Part shown: one piece after another, positions 54,726 to 64,000 of the stretch
Layout: each line of letters starts with the position of its first letter
Numbering within the stretch: position 1 is the first letter of the stretch
Source: Paracoccus maritimus
GTDB taxonomy: Bacteria; Pseudomonadota; Alphaproteobacteria; Rhodobacterales; Rhodobacteraceae
Reading direction: 5' to 3'
DNA: 64,000 bases
Assembly (NCBI RefSeq): GCF_025195095.1
Contig: NZ_JANAVZ010000004.1
Location: 310,001 to 374,000 of the forward strand
The notes under the pieces: model-generated
What the model was told of the DNA's origin: nothing
What the model saw: the letters and a program-made list of their open reading frames with translations, nothing else
The model's database searches: none
Position numbers and translations under genes: made by a program

Positions 54726-55676
54726 TTAGTTCACGAGATCGCCAAGTGGCTGGCCCTGGTCGAAGGCAATCAGGTTTGCCAAGGCACGCATCGCCATGTC
54801 GGTACGCACCTCGTCAGCCGCGGTCCCCAGATGTGGCAGCAGCGTCGTGTTGGGGGCATCGATCAGCGCCTGTGGAACATGCGGTTCCTTTTCATAGACA
54901 TCCAGACCCGCGCCGGCGATCGCGCCAGATTGCAGCGCGGCGATCAGCGCCGTCTCATCGACGACATCGCCGCGGGCGATGTTGATCAGATAGCCGTCGG
55001 GTCCCAGAGCCTGCAATTCGTCCGGCCCGATCATGTGGCGCGTTCCGGCGCCACCGGGAACCGAAACGACCGCGATGTCGCAGGATTGCAGCGTTTCATG
55101 AAGCCCCGGCATCTGGCGCGCGGGAATATCCAGCGACGACACGGCCGAGCGATTGTGAAACACCACCCGCATCCCGAAGCCAAGATGGCAGCGTTGCGCG
55201 ATGGCCTTGCCGATCCGGCCCATCCCGATGATCCCGACCGTCGCCCCGGTAACATGGCCGCCCAGGAACTGCGTCGGCTTCCAGCCTGTCCAGTCTCCTG
55301 CGCGCAGGATGCGCTCGCCCTCGCTGGCCCGCCGCATCGTCATCAGGATCAGTGTCAGCGCAAGATCGGCGGTCGCATCCGTCACCACGTCGGGCGTGTT
55401 GGTCACGGCCATCCCGGCAGCCCTGGCCGCCGCCACGTCGATATGGTTAAAGCCCGCCCCGAAATTCGCTAGGATCTTGCAGCGCAGATCGTCCCCCTCG
55501 AAGGCGCGGGCGGAAAAATCGTCGCCCAGCGTCGGCATGACCGCATCAAAGTCGCGCAACACCTGTGCTGCGTCCTCGACGCTCAGCGGCGCGTCATCGC
55601 GAAACTCGGCATCGAAACGCGAGGCGATCGACTTGGTCGCCCGTTCGGTCATCTTGCGTGTCACCAGCAGTTTCAT
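54726..55676 (-). CDS. D-2-hydroxyacid dehydrogenase (glyoxylate/hydroxypyruvate reductase-like)
   Basis: NAD(P)-dependent enzyme of 316 residues. Rossmann motif GIIGMGRIGKAIAQ, catalytic Arg in INIARGDVV, Glu in DVYEKEP and His in LLPHLG are all in place, matching D-glycerate dehydrogenase/GyaR-type members. ATG overlaps the csaA stop by 4 bp, so it is the last gene of a proC-csaA-dehydrogenase operon. The exact 2-keto acid is not determinable. Confidence 0.91.
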   Translation of the reverse strand: MKLLVTRKMTERATKSIASRFDAEFRDDAPLSVEDAAQVLRDFDAVMPTLGDDFSARAFEGDDLRCKILANFGAGFNHIDVAAARAAGMAVTNTPDVVTDATADLALTLILMTMRRASEGERILRAGDWTGWKPTQFLGGHVTGATVGIIGMGRIGKAIAQRCHLGFGMRVVFHNRSAVSSLDIPARQMPGLHETLQSCDIAVVSVPGGAGTRHMIGPDELQALGPDGYLINIARGDVVDETALIAALQSGAIAGAGLDVYEKEPHVPQALIDAPNTTLLPHLGTAADEVRTDMAMRALANLIAFDQGQPLGDLVN

Positions 55677-56008
55677 CAGTATAGTCTCCCCCCATTCGGC
55701 ACATCCAGATCCGGCCGGATCAGGACCACCTCACCTTGCTCGTCGGGCACGCCCAGCACCAGAACCTCGGACATGAACCTGCCGATCTGGCGCGGCGGAA
55801 AATTGACCACGCACAGCACCTGCTTGCCCACCAGAAGATCCGGATCATAGTGCCGGGTGATCTGCGCCGAGGATTTGCGTTCACCCAGTTCGCCCAGATC
55901 CAGCCACAGCTTGATCGCGGGTTTTCGCGCCTCGGGAAACGGTTCAGCCCGGGTGATCGTGGCGACCCTGACATCCACCTTCAGGAAATCATCAAAACTG
56001 ATCGTCAT
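55676..56008 (-). CDS. csaA: tRNA-binding-domain protein CsaA
   Basis: A 110-residue OB-fold protein of the tRNA-binding EMAP/MetG-C type. It contains [33 protein letters not shown] and [20 protein letters not shown], all characteristic of CsaA. In Bacillus it was proposed as a secretion chaperone; tRNA binding is better supported. It is coupled by ATGA overlaps to proC upstream and to the dehydrogenase downstream. Confidence 0.92.
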   Translation of the reverse strand: MTISFDDFLKVDVRVATITRAEPFPEARKPAIKLWLDLGELGERKSSAQITRHYDPDLLVGKQVLCVVNFPPRQIGRFMSEVLVLGVPDEQGEVVLIRPDLDVPNGGRLY

Positions 56009-56820
56009 TTTGAATCATTCCCAAGTTCGCGCCCCCGTTCGGTCGCAGCGGCAACGGTGCGCGCCATCAGCGGCGGCAGACCCGTGTCAGGGTCCATCAG
56101 CACATTCAGCCCCGCGGCGGTGGTGCCGCCGGGCGAGGTGACATTCTCGCGCAGGATGCCCGGATCCTCGTCGGCGTCGATGGCCAGCGCGCCTGCCCCG
56201 GCGACCGTCATCCGCGCCAGCTCCAGCGCCAGATCAGGCGACAATCCCTGTGCCTCACCGGCTTTGGCCATCGCCTCGATCATGTGGAACACGTAGGCCG
56301 GTCCGCTTCCGGACAGGCCGGTGACGGCGTTCATCTGATCTTCGCTTTCCAGCCGAACGACGCGGCCGACCGCGCGCATCAGCGTTTCGGCCAGATCCAG
56401 ATGGGCGTCGGTCGCGCGCACATTGCCGATCATCGCCGAGATACCCTTGCCGATGGCGGCCGGCGTGTTCGGCATCACCCGTATCACCGGCGCATCGGGG
56501 AATGCGGATTCGTAGGTTGCGATGGTGGTCCCCGCGGCGACAGAGACGACAAGCGTCTCGTCTAGCCGCGGCACTTCGCCCAGCGCGTCCTTCATCATCT
56601 GCGGCTTGACGGCCAGCACCAGCACGGCGGGGTTTTCGGGCAGATCCGCGTTGACCCGCAATCCCCTGTCCTGCCATTCCGGCGCCAGTTTCGGATCGAT
56701 CACGGTGACCGCGCCGGGTTCCAGGCCGCGCGCCAGCCAACCCTTCAGCATCGCGCCGCCCATCCTGCCGCAGCCGACCAGCACCAGACCGCGCGCATTG
56801 ATATCGTCGAAATCGCTCAT
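56005..56820 (-). CDS. proC: Pyrroline-5-carboxylate reductase
   Basis: Last enzyme of proline synthesis, 271 residues. The Rossmann motif is [13 protein letters not shown] near the N-terminus, and the C-terminal dimerisation domain carries [19 protein letters not shown] and [17 protein letters not shown], the standard ProC signature. ATG 56820 has GGGGGAAG 4 nt upstream; the longer frame to 56886 is not conserved. Confidence 0.95.
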   Translation of the reverse strand: MSDFDDINARGLVLVGCGRMGGAMLKGWLARGLEPGAVTVIDPKLAPEWQDRGLRVNADLPENPAVLVLAVKPQMMKDALGEVPRLDETLVVSVAAGTTIATYESAFPDAPVIRVMPNTPAAIGKGISAMIGNVRATDAHLDLAETLMRAVGRVVRLESEDQMNAVTGLSGSGPAYVFHMIEAMAKAGEAQGLSPDLALELARMTVAGAGALAIDADEDPGILRENVTSPGGTTAAGLNVLMDPDTGLPPLMARTVAAATERGRELGNDSK

Positions 56821-56863
56821 CCGCTTCCCCCTGTCGGTCATGCGGGGACGCGGGTGGCCCCCA

Positions 56864-57367
56864 TCACGCCCGTCCGTAGGCCTCACCCAGCGCGATGTCC
56901 AGCGCGGCGGGCGGATCGGTGTCGCCCCAGCCGACCAGCTGGAACGATGGGTAGAACCGCTCGCAGCCGATCAGGGCGTTGCCGATCATCTGGTCGATCT
57001 GCTCGGCCGAGGCGACGGCCTCTCCGGCCAGCACCAGACCATAGCGCCAGACCATCAGCCGCTGCTGCGCCCAGAATGTGAAGCCACCGTCCCAGACCTG
57101 ATCGTTGGCAAGATTCAGCGTCTCGTAGATCAACGGCAGCCGATCGGCGGGCGGATCCATGTCGAAGCTGCAGATCAGCCGCAGCACCTCTTCGCGCGGC
57201 GACCAGGCCAGCGTCAGCGAATAGCTGCGCCACTGGCCTTCGACCACCATGGCGATCTGATCGTCGGCCAGACGGTCGAAATCCCATTCGTGATGGGCAG
57301 CCACCGCCTCGACGATGTCGATGGGGTGGATCTCGTCGCTTGGGATGAAGTGATCCGTCTGTGCCAT
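56864..57367 (-). CDS. YbjN-domain protein
   Basis: Soluble protein of 167 residues with a YbjN domain (PIDIVEAVAAHHEWDFDRLADD, LRLICSFDMDPP, NQVWDG-like block NDQVWDGGFTFW). The fold resembles type III secretion chaperones, but chromosomal YbjN proteins are regulators of unknown mechanism. It may share an operon with proC, which starts 44 bp downstream. It is divergent from the CobC-like gene across a 195-bp gap in which I see no defined element. Confidence 0.87.
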   Translation of the reverse strand: MAQTDHFIPSDEIHPIDIVEAVAAHHEWDFDRLADDQIAMVVEGQWRSYSLTLAWSPREEVLRLICSFDMDPPADRLPLIYETLNLANDQVWDGGFTFWAQQRLMVWRYGLVLAGEAVASAEQIDQMIGNALIGCERFYPSFQLVGWGDTDPPAALDIALGEAYGRA

Positions 57368-57562
57368 AGCCTGCTTCCTGCCTATCTGCGGGAGCGATTC
57401 TGACGCCGCTAACCCTTGGTGGCCTCACAACACTGGGCGTGGGTGCCCAAATGTTCCTACCACATATCGTGGGCGTGAATCCGATGGCTGTAAAGTGAAA
57501 TTTCGTTAACGCGTTGCGTGAAACCCGTGGCTGTCCTACCAGATGCGGGATAGGCAAGGATC

Positions 57563-58540
57563 ATGGGACACAAGATGCACCGCGACCATGGCGGCGATAT
57601 CGACACAGCCGCAACGCGATACGGCACGGGCGCTTGGATCGACCTTTCAACCGGCATCAACCGCAGGCCGTGGCCGGTCACGGCGCTTACGGATCCTGCC
57701 TTGCAGGCATTGCCGACCGGCGCAGCGACCGAAAGGCTGACCCGCGTGGCGGCCGACTGGTTCGGCTGCGATCCGCGCCGCGTCTTGCCTGTTGCGGGCG
57801 CCTCGGCGGCGATCCAGCTGATCCCGCGCCTGCTGCCGCGCGGCCGCGCCGCCGTCCTGTCGCCCAGCTATAACGAACACGCCGCCAGCTTGCGCGCCGC
57901 AGAATGGCAGGTCGAGGACGCGTCCGGCATCAGCGACATGGCGGGCGCCGAACTGGCCGTGGTGGTCAACCCGAACAACCCCGACGGCCGCGAATGGCAT
58001 CCCGCCACGCTGGTTGATCTGGCCAGCCGCGTCGGCCATCTGATCGTCGACGAAAGCTTTGCCGATCCTCGCCCCGACCTGTCGATCGCCACCGCCGCAC
58101 CCGTCAACACGATCGTCTTGCGCAGCTTCGGCAAATTCTGGGGGCTGGCCGGATTGAGGCTGGGATTCGTGATCGCCGACCCGGACCTGCTGTCGCGAAT
58201 CGCCGACGCCGCCGGGCCGTGGTCGGTGAACGGTCCGGCGCTTGAGATCGCGGCGGCGGCGATGTCCGACCGCGCCTGGGCCGACGATGCCGTGGTCTAT
58301 CACGCCGAGGCAGGGCTGCGTCTGGACCGCATGACGCTGCGCGCAGGCTGGCGACCGGCGGGCGGCACCCATCTGTTCCGTCTTTACGAGACGCCAGACG
58401 CCCGGGCGGCACAGGACCAGTTGGCACGCGCCCATATCTGGACGCGCCGCTTTCCCTATTCCGACACCTGGCTGCGACTTGGCATTCCCGGCGCGCGCCA
58501 CGAATGGGACCGGCTGGCCGACGCGCTGCGCCTGCCCTGA
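57563..58540 (+). CDS. Threonine-phosphate decarboxylase-like aminotransferase (CobC/CobD type)
   Basis: PLP-dependent class I/II aminotransferase-fold enzyme of 325 residues, resembling the cobalamin-pathway L-threonine-O-3-phosphate decarboxylase. It opens with HGGDIDTAATRYG and WIDLSTGINRRPWP, a hallmark of this branch. The PLP lysine is Lys191 in SFGKFWGLAGLRLG, and VVVNPNNPDG is intact. No other cobalamin gene, such as cbiB/cobD, lies next to it, and I found no B12 riboswitch upstream. Confidence 0.85.
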   Translation: MGHKMHRDHGGDIDTAATRYGTGAWIDLSTGINRRPWPVTALTDPALQALPTGAATERLTRVAADWFGCDPRRVLPVAGASAAIQLIPRLLPRGRAAVLSPSYNEHAASLRAAEWQVEDASGISDMAGAELAVVVNPNNPDGREWHPATLVDLASRVGHLIVDESFADPRPDLSIATAAPVNTIVLRSFGKFWGLAGLRLGFVIADPDLLSRIADAAGPWSVNGPALEIAAAAMSDRAWADDAVVYHAEAGLRLDRMTLRAGWRPAGGTHLFRLYETPDARAAQDQLARAHIWTRRFPYSDTWLRLGIPGARHEWDRLADALRLP

Positions 58541-58694
58541 CCCGTCTCGCCTCGCGCCGGGGCGCCACCCGCCTCAAGGAATTGCCCAATAATCAGGCAC
58601 ACATCCGGAATGCGTGCAGCTTTCCCAAAGGACGGCTTTCCTTCCAGCGCGCCGCTGCCCAAGCTGCGACCAAACAACAGGCAGGACGGACATC

Positions 58695-61600
58695 ATGTCG
58701 ATCAAGGCCAGCATCTACCATCTGACGCATTACAGATATGATCGGCCGGTCAGCCTTGGTCCACAGATCATACGGCTGCGCCCCGCGCCACATTCCCGCA
58801 CCCGCGTCATTTCGCACTCGCTGAAAGTGTCGCCGTCAGGCCATTTTGTGAACCATCAGCAGGATCCGTTTGGTAACTGGCTGGCGCGCTTCGTGTTTCC
58901 CGAGCCGGTGCGAGAGCTGAAGATCGAGGTCGATCTGGTTGCCGACATGACCGTCTATAACCCGTTCGATTTCTTCGTCGAGGACAGCGCCGAGACCTGG
59001 CCCTTCACCTATGCCCCCGAACTGGCCGAGGAACTGGTGCCCTATCGGCAGGCCGAAGCGCCCGGCCCGCTTCTGTCGCGTTTCCTTGCCAGCGTGCCAC
59101 GCGACAAGACCCGCACCGTCGATTTCATCGTGAACCTGAACGCGCGGATCGCGAACATGACCGGTTACACGATCCGCATGGAACCCGGTGTGCAGACCCC
59201 CGAAGAAACGCTGTCGCTGGCCAGCGGATCGTGCCGCGATTCAAGCTGGCTGCTGGTCAATGCGTTGCGCCACCTGGGCTTTGCCGCGCGCTTCGTGTCG
59301 GGCTATCTGATCCAGCTGAAACCTGATCTGAAGGCGCTGGACGGTCCGTCGGGAACCGAGGTTGACTTCACCGACCTGCATGCATGGGTCGAGGTCTATC
59401 TGCCCGGCGCAGGCTGGATCGGGCTGGACCCGACCTCGGGGCTGCTGACCGGCGAAAGCCATATACCGCTGGCCGCCGCGCCGCATTACCGTTCCTGCGC
59501 GCCGATCAGCGGAGCCGCCAGCTTTGCCGAGGTCGATTTCAACTTCGACATGCAGGTGCGCCGGGTGGCCGAACATCCGCGCATCACCAAACCGTTCAGC
59601 GACCAGGCCTGGGCCGATCTGAACAGGCTGGGCCATCAGGTCGACAGCGCCCTGCAAGCGGGCGATGTGCGCCTGACCATGGGGGGCGAGCCGACCTTCG
59701 TGTCGATCGACGATTTCGAAAGCGCCGAGTGGAATACCGCTGCTGTCGGTCCCACCAAGCGGGTGCTGGCCGACCGGCTGATCCGCCGGTTGCGCACCCG
59801 CTTCGCGCCCAACGGTTTCCTGCACTACGGTCAGGGCAAGTGGTATCCAGGCGAGACGCTGCCCCGCTGGACCTTCTCGCTCTATTGGCGGCGGGACGGC
59901 CAGCCTGTCTGGCAGAACCCGGACCTGATCGCCCGCGAGGCCGACGACGCGCAGGTCACCCCCCTGCAGGCACAGGAATTGCTGCGCGAGATGGCGCATG
60001 AACTGGGCGTCAGCGACGAACACGTGATGCCCGCCTATGAAGATCCTGCCGAGTGGCTGGTGCGCGAGGCGAACCTGCCCCCGAATGTGACGCCCGAGAA
60101 TTCCAAGCTTGACGACCCCGAGGCGCGGCATCGCATCGCGACGGTTTTCGACCGCGGCCTGACAACGCCTTCGGGCTTTGTGTTGCCGGTCCAAAGCTGG
60201 CAGTCGCAGGCCCAATTGCGCTGGTATTCGGAAAAATGGCGACTGCGGCGCGGGCATGTCTTTCTGGTGCCCGGCGACAGCGCGGTCGGGTATCGCCTGC
60301 CGCTGACGGCGCTGCCGCATTTGCCGGAATCGGACTATCCCTACATCAACCCCACCGACCCGACCGTCGACCGTCCGGCTTTGGCCGGCCCCGCGCCCAT
60401 CGATCCGGTGCGTAGGTCGCAACCGATGGCCAGCTTCGTGCAATCCGGTCCTGTGCAGGACATGGTCGAACAGGGCCAGCCGCTTGCACCCGGCGAGGCC
60501 GAATTGCAGGGGCTTGTCCGCACCGCCCTGTCGGTCGAGCCCAAGAACGGGCGCCTTTGCGTCTTCATGCCGCCCGTGGCGACGCTTGAGGAATATCTGG
60601 ACCTGCTGCGCGCAGTCGAAGCCGCCGCCCTGCGTCTTGATCTCAAGGTCCATGTCGAGGGCTATGCCCCGCCACAGGATCCGCGCCTGAACGTGATCCG
60701 CGTGGCTCCCGACCCCGGCGTGATCGAAGTGAATATCCACCCTGCGGAAAGCTGGGAAGACTGCGTCCAGATCACCCAAGGTGTCTATGACGAGGCCCGC
60801 CAGTCACGCCTTGGGGCGGAAAAATTCATGATCGACGGCAAGCATACCGGTACTGGCGGCGGCAATCATGTCGTGATCGGCGGCGCGACCACCAATGACA
60901 GTCCGTTTCTGCGGCGTCCCGACCTTCTGGCAAGCCTGATCCTGCATTGGAACCGACACCCTTCGCTGTCCTACCTGTTCTCGGGGCTGTTCATCGGCCC
61001 GACCAGCCAGGCTCCGCGGATCGACGAGGCGCGTCACGATTCGCTCTATGAACTGGAAATCGCGCTGGCCCAGATCCCGGCGCCGGATCGCGGTGCGGCG
61101 CCGATGCCATGGCTGACCGATAGGTTGCTGCGTAACATCCTGACCGATGTGACCGGCAACACCCACCGGGCCGAGATCTGTATCGACAAGCTTTATTCGC
61201 CCGACGGCCCAACCGGGCGGCTCGGACTGGTCGAGTTTCGCGGCTTCGAGATGCCACCCGATGCGCGGATGAGTCTTGCCCAGCAGCTACTGTTGCGCGC
61301 GCTGGTCGCGCGGTTCTGGACCGCACCCGCGACCGGCAGGCTGACTCGCTGGGGAACGGCGCTGCACGATCGTTTCATGCTGCCGCATTTCGTCTGGCAG
61401 GATTTGTGCGACGTTCTGGACGATCTGACGGCCCACGGCTTTGCGATGCAGCAGGACTGGTTCAAGGCACAGGCCGAATTCCGCTTTCCGTTTTGCGGCG
61501 AAACCGAAATCGAGGGCGTGCATCTTGAACTGCGTCAGGCGCTGGAGCCGTGGCACGTTCTGGGCGAAACCGGCGCGCTTGGCGGCACGGTACGCTATAC

Positions 61601-62033
61601 CGACAGTTCGACCGAACGGCTGCAGGTCAAGCTGTCGGCCGCTGATCCGGGTCGCTATCAGGTGCTGTGCAATGGCCGCGCCCTGCCCCTGACCGATGCC
61701 GGCGCGGGTCAGACGGTGGCAGGTGTGCGCTTCAAGGCGTGGCAACCGGCCTCGGCGCTGCATCCGGTGCTGCCGGTCGATGCGCCGCTGACCTTTGACA
61801 TTTTCGACACATGGTCCGGTCGCGCGCTTGGCGGCTGCGTCTATCACGTCGCCCATCCCGGCGGGCGCAACTACGAGACTTTCCCGGTGAATGGCAACGA
61901 AGCCGAAGCGCGGCGGCTGGCGCGGTTCCAGCCTTACGGTCACCGCCCCGGCCATGATCGCACGATCGCGACCGAACGTCCTTCGCGCGAATTCCCGCTG
62001 ACGCTTGACCTGAGGCGTCCCGTCGGGCTCTAA
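58695..62033 (+). CDS. Transglutaminase-DUF2126 (putative amidoligase) two-domain protein
   Basis: Large cytoplasmic protein of 1112 residues. Residues 1-90 are a bacterial transglutaminase N-terminal domain ([18 protein letters not shown]). A transglutaminase core follows with an intact papain-like triad: Cys180 in GSCRDSSW, His229 in DLHAWVEV and Asp245 in LDPTSG. From about residue 290 to the end lies a DUF2126 region ([26 protein letters not shown]), listed in Pfam as a putative amidoligase. No signal peptide is seen. It directly precedes an ATP-grasp/alpha-E protein (6 bp), a known association. Substrate and product are not known to me. ATG 58695 is chosen because the conserved N-terminal domain starts there. 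Confidence 0.9.
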   Translation: MSIKASIYHLTHYRYDRPVSLGPQIIRLRPAPHSRTRVISHSLKVSPSGHFVNHQQDPFGNWLARFVFPEPVRELKIEVDLVADMTVYNPFDFFVEDSAETWPFTYAPELAEELVPYRQAEAPGPLLSRFLASVPRDKTRTVDFIVNLNARIANMTGYTIRMEPGVQTPEETLSLASGSCRDSSWLLVNALRHLGFAARFVSGYLIQLKPDLKALDGPSGTEVDFTDLHAWVEVYLPGAGWIGLDPTSGLLTGESHIPLAAAPHYRSCAPISGAASFAEVDFNFDMQVRRVAEHPRITKPFSDQAWADLNRLGHQVDSALQAGDVRLTMGGEPTFVSIDDFESAEWNTAAVGPTKRVLADRLIRRLRTRFAPNGFLHYGQGKWYPGETLPRWTFSLYWRRDGQPVWQNPDLIAREADDAQVTPLQAQELLREMAHELGVSDEHVMPAYEDPAEWLVREANLPPNVTPENSKLDDPEARHRIATVFDRGLTTPSGFVLPVQSWQSQAQLRWYSEKWRLRRGHVFLVPGDSAVGYRLPLTALPHLPESDYPYINPTDPTVDRPALAGPAPIDPVRRSQPMASFVQSGPVQDMVEQGQPLAPGEAELQGLVRTALSVEPKNGRLCVFMPPVATLEEYLDLLRAVEAAALRLDLKVHVEGYAPPQDPRLNVIRVAPDPGVIEVNIHPAESWEDCVQITQGVYDEARQSRLGAEKFMIDGKHTGTGGGNHVVIGGATTNDSPFLRRPDLLASLILHWNRHPSLSYLFSGLFIGPTSQAPRIDEARHDSLYELEIALAQIPAPDRGAAPMPWLTDRLLRNILTDVTGNTHRAEICIDKLYSPDGPTGRLGLVEFRGFEMPPDARMSLAQQLLLRALVARFWTAPATGRLTRWGTALHDRFMLPHFVWQDLCDVLDDLTAHGFAMQQDWFKAQAEFRFPFCGETEIEGVHLELRQALEPWHVLGETGALGGTVRYTDSSTERLQVKLSAADPGRYQVLCNGRALPLTDAGAGQTVAGVRFKAWQPASALHPVLPVDAPLTFDIFDTWSGRALGGCVYHVAHPGGRNYETFPVNGNEAEARRLARFQPYGHRPGHDRTIATERPSREFPLTLDLRRPVGL

Positions 62034-62039
62034 AACCCC

Positions 62040-64000
62040 ATGACGGGGGAACGCGCAGGACAGATCACTGCCGGCGGAGCGGGGCTTGGCGCCTATCGCC
62101 CCCTGCTTGGCGTGGCTGATGAGATGCTGGGCGCGGATGGTCAGATCCGCCCGATCTGGTCACGCATGGCCGCGCATCTGGGCGGGCTGGCACCGGCCGA
62201 TCTGGCGATCCAGATGGCGCGCGCGGACCGTTATCTGCGCGACAGCGGCGTCTTTTATCGTCAATACGGCTCGGCCCAGGCCGCGACCGCGGACCGCGCC
62301 TGGCCGTTCAGCCATATTCCGGTGTTGCTGGACGAGGACGATTGGTCGCAGATCGCCAGCGCCCTGATCCAGCGCGCCGACCTTCTGGAATCGGTGATGG
62401 CCGATCTTTACGGCCCGAACCACCTTGTCTCATCGGGCCGCCTTCCCGCCGGGCTGGTCGCGGGTAATCCCGCGTGGCTGCGCCCGATGGTCGGCATTCG
62501 CCCACGATCCGGGCATTATCTGCATTTTCTGGCGTTCGAACTGGGCCGCGGCCCGGACGGCAAATGGTGGGTTCTGGCAGACCGCGCGCAGGCCCCCTCT
62601 GGCGCGGGTTACGCGTTGGAAAACCGTGTCGCGACGGCCCGTGCATTCTCGGATCTTTATGCGCAAGAGAATGTTCAGCGCCTTGCCGGGTTTTTCCGGG
62701 ATTTCCGCGACGCACTGCTGAACCGTCGCCAAGACCGCGACAGCCGGGTGGCGATCCTGACACCCGGACCGCTGAACGAGACCTATTACGAACACGCCTA
62801 TATCGCACGATATCTGGGATTCACCTTGGTGCAGGGCGAGGATCTGGACGTTCGCGACGGCCAGTTGATGGTCCGCACCGTCGCCGGCCTGCGCCCGATC
62901 GAGGTGCTTTGGCGGCGGCTGGACGCCGAATACGCCGACCCCCTGGAACTGGATCCGTCATCCCGCATCGGCACGCCCGGCATGGTCGCGGCGCTGCGGG
63001 CGGGCGGGTTGACGATGATCAACTCGCTGGGATCGGGCATTCTTGAAACACGCGCGCTGATGGCGTTCCTGCCCAAGCTGGCGCCACATCTGCTGGGCGA
63101 GAAACTGGCGATGCCCAATGTCGCGACATGGTGGTGCGGCGATGCCGCCGCCCGCAGTGCGGTGCTGTCCGCGCCCGACCGTATGATCCTGGGCGATGCC
63201 TTGGCGACCGGCATGCCCGCCGATCAGCGCGGCGATGCGACCCGCGCAGGCGATCTGGAAACCGCCGATCTGGCGCGTCGCCTGCAATCCCGTGGCACGG
63301 GCCTTGTCGCGCAAGAGGCCGTGACGCTATCCACCACCCCGACGTTGCTGCAAGGGCGGCTGGCGCCGCGCCCGATGACCATTCGCGTCTTTCTGTCCCG
63401 CAACAGCGGCGGCTGGTCGGTGATGCCGGGCGGCTTTGCCAGGATTGGCGCCACACCAGACCCTGCGGCGATCGCCATGCAGCATGGCGGTAGCGCCGCC
63501 GATGTCTGGGTGGTCAGCCCCCGGTCCGTCGTGCCCGACAGCATAATCACCGGCACCCCGCCCCCCCTGCGTCGCCGGTCGGCCAGCGGACTGCCTGCCC
63601 GTGCCGCCGACAACCTGTTCTGGCTGGGCCGCTATGTCGAACGCAGCGAGGGTATCGTCCGGCTGTTGCGTGCCTATCACACGCGGCTGGCCGAGGCTGG
63701 TCCGGCCAGCGCGCCATTGCTGGCCGCGATGAAGCCGCTGTTCGACCAGGTGGGTGTAGATCCGAGAACCGGCGTGCCCAAGGCTTTGCTGGAAAACCTG
63801 TCCGCCGCCATTGGCAGCGCGGGCCGGGTGCGTGACCGGTTCTCACCCGATGCGTGGTCTGCGCTGGACGATATCGACCGCAGCGCACGCCGGATGTCCA
63901 GCCGGGTGACGGCGGGCGATGACGCTGCCCGCGCGCTCAGCGCGCTGCTGCGCAAGCTTGCCGGCATCTCGGGGCTGGTACACGAGAACATGTATCGCTT
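62040..64000 (+). CDS. Circularly permuted ATP-grasp protein fused to an alpha-E domain (3' end cut by window edge)
   Basis: The 653 visible residues match the DUF404/DUF407 circularly permuted ATP-grasp family (about residues 1-480: LLDEDDWSQIASALIQRADLL, AILTPGPLNETYYEHAYIARYLG, MVNSLGSGILE-like MINSLGSGILETRALMAFLP). From about residue 512 a DUF403 alpha-E domain begins (LPARAADNLFWLGRYVERSEG), still open at the window end. ATP-grasp enzymes join a carboxylate to an amine with ATP. The gene starts 6 bp after the transglutaminase-DUF2126 gene, so the two are co-translated. In other genomes the two domains are often separate genes; here they are fused. Confidence 0.9.
   Translation, partial: MTGERAGQITAGGAGLGAYRPLLGVADEMLGADGQIRPIWSRMAAHLGGLAPADLAIQMARADRYLRDSGVFYRQYGSAQAATADRAWPFSHIPVLLDEDDWSQIASALIQRADLLESVMADLYGPNHLVSSGRLPAGLVAGNPAWLRPMVGIRPRSGHYLHFLAFELGRGPDGKWWVLADRAQAPSGAGYALENRVATARAFSDLYAQENVQRLAGFFRDFRDALLNRRQDRDSRVAILTPGPLNETYYEHAYIARYLGFTLVQGEDLDVRDGQLMVRTVAGLRPIEVLWRRLDAEYADPLELDPSSRIGTPGMVAALRAGGLTMINSLGSGILETRALMAFLPKLAPHLLGEKLAMPNVATWWCGDAAARSAVLSAPDRMILGDALATGMPADQRGDATRAGDLETADLARRLQSRGTGLVAQEAVTLSTTPTLLQGRLAPRPMTIRVFLSRNSGGWSVMPGGFARIGATPDPAAIAMQHGGSAADVWVVSPRSVVPDSIITGTPPPLRRRSASGLPARAADNLFWLGRYVERSEGIVRLLRAYHTRLAEAGPASAPLLAAMKPLFDQVGVDPRTGVPKALLENLSAAIGSAGRVRDRFSPDAWSALDDIDRSARRMSSRVTAGDDAARALSALLRKLAGISGLVHENMYR

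Noticed and set aside
57368..57562. Possible cobalamin riboswitch before the CobC-like gene
   Set aside because: I could not find the conserved B12-box or the paired core elements; only short unrelated repeats are present.
58554..58565. GCGCC-gg-GGCGC as a terminator after the CobC-like gene
   Set aside because: A five-base stem with a two-base loop and no T tract is expected by chance in this GC-rich DNA.
1..64000. tRNA, rRNA, CRISPR arrays, insertion sequences, phage genes or attachment sites
   Set aside because: Intergenic gaps are short and none contains a T-loop consensus, regular direct repeats with spacers, terminal inverted repeats or transposase or integrase motifs.

Overview
The window reads as chromosomal DNA of a GC-rich alphaproteobacterium of the Rhodobacteraceae, most likely Paracoccus or a close relative. 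The main evidence is the aa3 cytochrome oxidase operon (ctaC-ctaB-small ORF-ctaG-ctaE-SURF1), whose subunit II closely resembles the Paracoccus denitrificans protein as I remember it. Supporting evidence is the neighbour order SURF1-thrC-M16 peptidase-GNAT, tldD-dprA-topA and ybgC-tolQRAB-pal-cpoB-tilS-ftsH. I see no rRNA, tRNA, insertion sequence, prophage or CRISPR array. Coding density is very high and many genes overlap by 4 bp.

Layout. 1-3192 (minus): polyamine-type ABC importer with one ATPase and two tandem paralogous binding proteins; the first is cut by the window edge and the permeases must lie outside. 3507-16217: myo-inositol catabolic island. A LacI-family regulator faces a plus-strand operon across two perfect palindromic operators. 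The operon encodes inositol dehydrogenase (iolG), a ribose/inositol-type ABC importer (binding protein, permease, ATPase), a second Gfo/Idh/MocA dehydrogenase, an iolC kinase fused to a DUF2090 domain, iolD, iolE, iolB and a hydroxypyruvate-isomerase-like TIM barrel. 16235-26924 (minus): a membrane-anchored FMN glutamate-synthase-like protein, a FAD-linked oxidase, a GNAT enzyme, an M16 peptidase, thrC, SURF1 and the cta operon.

27122-32553 (plus): tldD, dprA, topA. 32566-33309 (minus): a TyrA-like dehydrogenase. 33557-34904 (plus): scoAB ketoacid CoA-transferase. 35751-46037 (plus): the Tol-Pal envelope operon followed by tilS and ftsH. 46152-49708 (minus): a siderophore-iron ABC importer. 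49850-58540: pheT (without pheS), a TM2 protein, acyl-CoA thioesterase, CorA, CsbD, a proC-csaA-hydroxyacid dehydrogenase operon, a YbjN protein and a CobC/CobD-type aminotransferase.

58695-64000 (plus, runs off the window): a 1112-residue transglutaminase-DUF2126 protein followed by a circularly permuted ATP-grasp/alpha-E protein. This pair belongs to a widespread predicted peptide-ligation system whose substrate and product are, to my knowledge, undetermined. It is the best candidate here for poorly described biology.

The inositol genes form a nearly complete route: uptake, oxidation (IolG), dehydration (IolE), ring hydrolysis (IolD), isomerisation (IolB), phosphorylation and probably aldol cleavage (IolC-DUF2090). 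The last step (IolA/MmsA) is not in the window. The cta genes and SURF1 together make and assemble cytochrome aa3. The tol genes form the energised envelope-constriction machine.
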